Assembly (NCBI GenBank): GCA_029582155.1
Contig: CM055905.1
Location: forward strand, 68,035,618-68,099,617
Length of the DNA: 64,000 bases
Direction of reading: 5' to 3'
DNA from: Panopea generosa
Taxonomy: Eukaryota; Mollusca; Bivalvia; Adapedonta; Hiatellidae
Positions 60,343 to 64,000 of the stretch are shown one piece after another. Below the pieces are notes generated by a model. It did not search any database. It worked only from the letters and a program-made list of their open reading frames with translations, and was not told the origin of the DNA. A program made the position numbers and the translations under genes. Within the stretch, counting starts at the first letter, position 1; each line of letters opens with the position of its first letter.

Positions 60343-60893
60343 AGAATGACATTCTAATACACCAAATGGAATTTTAGTACACCAAATGGAATTTTAGTAC
60401 ACCTAATGGAATTATAATACACAAAATGTAATTTTAATACACAAAATGCAATTTTAATACACAATATACAAAATGCAATTTTAATACACAAAATGCAATT
60501 TTAATACGCAAAATGTAATTATAATTCACAAAATGTAAATACGCAAAATGTAATTATAATACACAAAATGTTATTATAATATGTAATTATAATACACAAA
60601 ATGCAATTTTAATACACTTTTAATACACAAAATGTAATTTTAATACATGTAATTATAATACACTTTTAATACACAAAATGCAATTATAATACACAAAATG
60701 TAATTATAATATACAAAATGTAATTATAATACACAAAATGCAATTTAATACACTTTTAATACACAAAATGTAATTTTAATATATGTTATTATAATACACT
60801 TTTAATACACAAAATGCAATTATAATACACAAAATGTAATTTTAATACACAAAATGCAATTTTAATACACAAAATGTAATTATAATACATGTA
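60343..60893. repeat. ~20-bp AT-rich minisatellite
   Basis: About 25-30 units of AATACACAAAATGYAATTWT with a second shorter unit (AATACACTTTT) interspersed in a higher-order pattern. Confidence 0.92.
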
Positions 60894-61124
60894 TATGTAG
60901 ACAATCAATATCGTTTATATTTTTGTAAATCGTCGACATTACTCCGGTAATAAAAAAAAACTGAAATGTGTAATTAATTTGTATCAGCATGATGGATAAA
61001 AAAACAATGATCAATGTTTTACTTTACAGTTCTTTTACGGATATTTTCAAAGCAAGCATGCCGCCACTAGTTCTATAAAACTATTGATTAATTATTAGAT
61101 ATGAAGGGTAATTTTTGCAGGGTA

Positions 61125-61318
61125 TTGCGTGATCGAGTGGTCTAGACGTTGTTTTCTAATGACATCTTACCTCTCGCCGCTAGGTCATGGGTTCGAATCT
61201 AGCTTCGGCCGAAAACTTTATGTGAGAAAGCTTGCGGCGTTGGTTATACTGGGATTCATTGTGAGGTTGATAAATAGGAGCATATAATATGTGCACACGA
61301 ATAAAACCGATTTAAAGA
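61125..61318 (+). repeat. tRNA-headed SINE, family E, copy 2
   Basis: Head GCGTGATCGAGTGGTCTAGA, B box GGGTTCGAATC, then AAACTTTATGTGAGAAAGCT and GGTTATACTGGGATTCATTG, matching copy 1 in layout. Confidence 0.65.
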
Positions 61319-61319
61319 T

Positions 61320-63060
61320 TGCTGTGAGGCCCTTCAAAATTGGGAACGGGTCTAGTTGTGAAGAAAATAAATTATCATAGTTAATATTTAGTTAACTAAA
61401 GTCACGGGATAAACCATTTAACGATATTTTATGTACAAATTGGTTTGACTTCAACAATAGTTTGGATCAGTGCGTTAGTTATTTGTCGACATTTATGAAA
61501 CAGCACAAATGTACCTTACTAGTGGTGTCTGGCCTATTGAGTTTTTCCTATGAAACCTTCTCGGTTAAGTTTTCCAACAAAGGTCTACTTAAAAGTTTTG
61601 TCTTTTTGTACCGATAATTATTATTAATTGACTCTACGAATTGCTATATATACGCTACTGTCACGTGTACATATCACGTGTCTTATCGAAAAATACTCCA
61701 TTTAAATTTAACGCGATTCTTGTCATCAGATCTAACCAACATTTAAAAGTGTTTTGGTTACTCTTAAATAAAAGGGTGTCTGTTTCTGAAACCAAGAAAC
61801 TTTAGTCTTTTTTTTTAATTATACTTCTGCAGTAATTACGCTGGTGTATGGCGTTTAGCGTTGGCTTCAACATTTTTTCAGTCCGTAAGTTTCTTTTTTT
61901 TTTCATATTCAAAGTTGAATGCGTTCGTTGCATAGCGTTTATATGATAATGTTAACATAATTACATTTCAAAAACCATTTTTCGGTGAAAAGTCGCATAT
62001 GTTTCTCGTATTAAATGTGCACGTGTACGATATGTTCGACTTTCATGTTTTACGTTAAATTTGACATTTGTATGCTAGTTTCTGTATGACTCCCATACAC
62101 GTGTGTATATTTATTTAAGATAGCATTTGTCATGTTTCATATGAAATACTTCTTCTCTTGCGTCGAGTCATCTAGGATCAGTTGCGTGAAGACTAATACA
62201 GTTGTAATATGTTGACTATATCCATCCCAGAACTTGATATCTCCCGAATCAGGTATGTTAACAACTAATCAAAAAGCAGGGAATTCTACGCATGTCCCAC
62301 AATTCATAGCAACTGGACGCTTACTAAATTGTGGCGTCATTCAAACTTCCTGTTAAAGGTGTAACCCCACCATTGATTTTTGTTCTTTATTCTATACTAA
62401 ATAATAAAAGTTTGAAGGCTTGTCATTCATAGAGGGTCCCAAATGAAAGAAGTGAAGCCTACATTTTACTGTTTGTCAACCTCTGCACTATCAAAATATG
62501 ATGAGAAAAGTAGGGGTCATGTGTCATATAAGAGATTTTTTTTCTGCTCAGTGTGTACACTGGTGACAAAGTGAAAGTAGACTTCCGAAATCATGAATTC
62601 ATACCCCAATTTCCAAGCATCTTTTTTTTTTTCGAAATTCACAAATCAAACATGAAAATGCTATCAAAATGTTCAAAATACATCAATAATGCCATTCAAA
62701 TAAAAAATGAGCATTAAAATAAGGAAAATGCATTTTTAAAGAAGAAGAATTGAGGATTATTTATAACCGCCATTATGCGACTACCCCACGGAAGCACTTC
62801 CTTTTTGCAATGGTGGCACTATGCCTAAAGCAAATGACCAATCAACGTGCTCAAATACGGCTTTCCCAACATTGCTATTTAAAGGAGCCAATCAGGAGAG
62901 CGGGATTCGTACTACAGAATAATGCTGGTTGGAAGCAAAGAGCGTGTGCTTTAAAAAAAATGCAAACTCGGTTTTACCGAGTCAAAATGAGTCTGTTCAT
63001 ACAGTAATCACATATAGAACAACACCCGTTAACACCTTCCCAATCAAACAATTGTTATTG
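61320..63060. other. No gene seen
   Basis: Only a SINE A tail remnant (~61848-61890) is recognisable. An 85-codon ORF at 62750-63007 lacks family features. Confidence 0.5.
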
Positions 63061-63062
63061 TA

Positions 63063-63363
63063 TGGTGTTTAGCCTCGCTTTCAACAATTTTTCAGTCATA
63101 TCGCGACGGTGTCTACTTAAGACAGTATTCTCAGCACTGTCACATTGAAGTATCATGCCGCAGACACATGGTATGATACCCCACCCAGTCACATTATACA
63201 GACACTGAGCCGACCGGACCTAGAACTGTCCTCTAAATACTGAGCGTCAAGCGAGGAAGCTTCTAGTACCATTTTAGTTTCTTTGGTATGACCCGGTCGG
63301 GGATCAACCCATGACCTTTCACATGCGAGGATGACTCTCTACCACTAGACCACGCTGCGGTCT
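63063..63363 (-). repeat. tRNA-headed SINE, family A, copy 5
   Basis: Full-length minus copy with head GACCGCAGCGTGGTCTAGTG, the palindromic GGGGTATCATACCATGTGTC and the GTTGAAAGCGAGGCTAAACA tail. A separate tail-only remnant lies at ~61848-61890. Confidence 0.85.
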
Positions 63364-63387
63364 TACTATCAAACAAAACCAAAATAA

Positions 63388-63570
63388 GCGTGGCGGTAGT
63401 GTAGTGGACAAAGCGTTGGCCGCTCACGCCAGAGGTTGCGGGTTTGATCCCCAATTCCCCAAAACAACCCTGAGTACCAAGGTAACGGATTCGAAAGAGC
63501 TGTCCCTAAATAACTTTGAGCTTTCTTAACAATTGAGCTAAAATTAATTTAGTATAAACTAACAATACGA
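63388..63570 (+). repeat. tRNA-headed SINE, family D, copy 2
   Basis: Head GCGTGGCGGTAGTGTAGTGG, shared CGCCAGAGGTTGCGGGTTTG, body CCAAGGTAACGGATTCGAAA and TTTAGTATAAACTAAC end. Confidence 0.78.
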
Positions 63571-64000
63571 AATGAACTCCCGAGTTTTTACAAGCATATA
63601 ATACAAAGTTACGCTTATATCAGTACGTGAAGGACCATTTGTTTATCTTAATAGATTTTTTTGTACTTAAACCTCACTACGGAATTACAAACATTCGTAT
63701 GTAGAGTATGTGAGGGATCGGATATACGTGCTCTAGTTTCACGCGGGTGAAATGAGTCGATTACGTGTATCAATTTCCTGCATAGCTTGATAATTTATAC
63801 GCAAGACCTACATTAGACAGAATATAAAAAATCATTTGAAACAAAAAAACACGCAACAACGTAGAATCTGTTCTGTCTCAAATGTATGCGGTTGAATTAA
63901 AGTTTAGAAAACAAACTCAGTGCTTTTTCAATTTAATGAACATAATCACGTTTTTGCATCATAGATAACGTTGTAAAGAAGCAATTGTTGAAGCAGACTG

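Overview
The window looks like nuclear DNA from a marine bivalve mollusc. It is AT-rich, gene-poor, has long introns with GT-AG boundaries, and is packed with interspersed repeats. Several repeats are of types I know from bivalve genomes: a ~1 kb element opening 'CAAGAGGCCCAAGAGGGCC', a 'GCTCACCTGAGC' element, and several tRNA-headed SINE families. The mollusc assignment is inference; no species can be named from the sequence alone.

Two real protein genes are supported, and they converge tail to tail. On the + strand, 24888..26202 joined to 29594..31294 encodes a ~1000-residue secretin-superfamily (Methuselah/adhesion-like) seven-transmembrane receptor. It has a signal peptide, a Thr-rich stalk, a somatomedin-B-like cysteine cluster and a Cys-rich ectodomain. 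Its first exon carries an apparent +1 frameshift. On the - strand, nine phase-compatible exons from 54775 down to 40336 encode a secreted EMI-EGF-cbEGF-coiled-coil protein of the EGFL7/8 type, ending in the family's Cys-X-Cys tail. Its signal-peptide exon was not found.

The rest is mobile-element DNA and apparently non-coding sequence. From left to right: a ~60 bp tandem array (130..520); a (GA)n tract; SINEs at 2.3-2.9 kb; a ~1 kb repeat; a decayed PIF1-type (probably Helitron) helicase at 5.7-6.6 kb; a MITE with perfect 67-bp inverted termini and TTAA flanks (6683..7212); a second ~1 kb repeat; a ~165 bp tandem array at 12 kb; a GC-richer broken coding relic at 13.5-14.2 kb; duplications at 17.9-18.3 and 20.8-21.0 kb; the receptor gene, whose intron holds a 4-unit tandem element and a third ~1 kb repeat; a broken coiled-coil coding relic at 32.4-33.3 kb; palindromic MITEs at 33.9-34.5 kb; two composite repeats at 36.4-37.7 kb; and a Harbinger transposase relic at 38.1-38.35 kb. 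The EGFL7-like gene follows, with SINEs and a TTAA-flanked MITE family in its introns and flanks. The last 8 kb hold SINEs and a ~20 bp minisatellite.

The two genes are not obviously linked in function: one is a surface receptor, the other an extracellular-matrix type protein. No tRNA, rRNA or CRISPR locus is supported; the many tRNA-like sequences are SINE heads.
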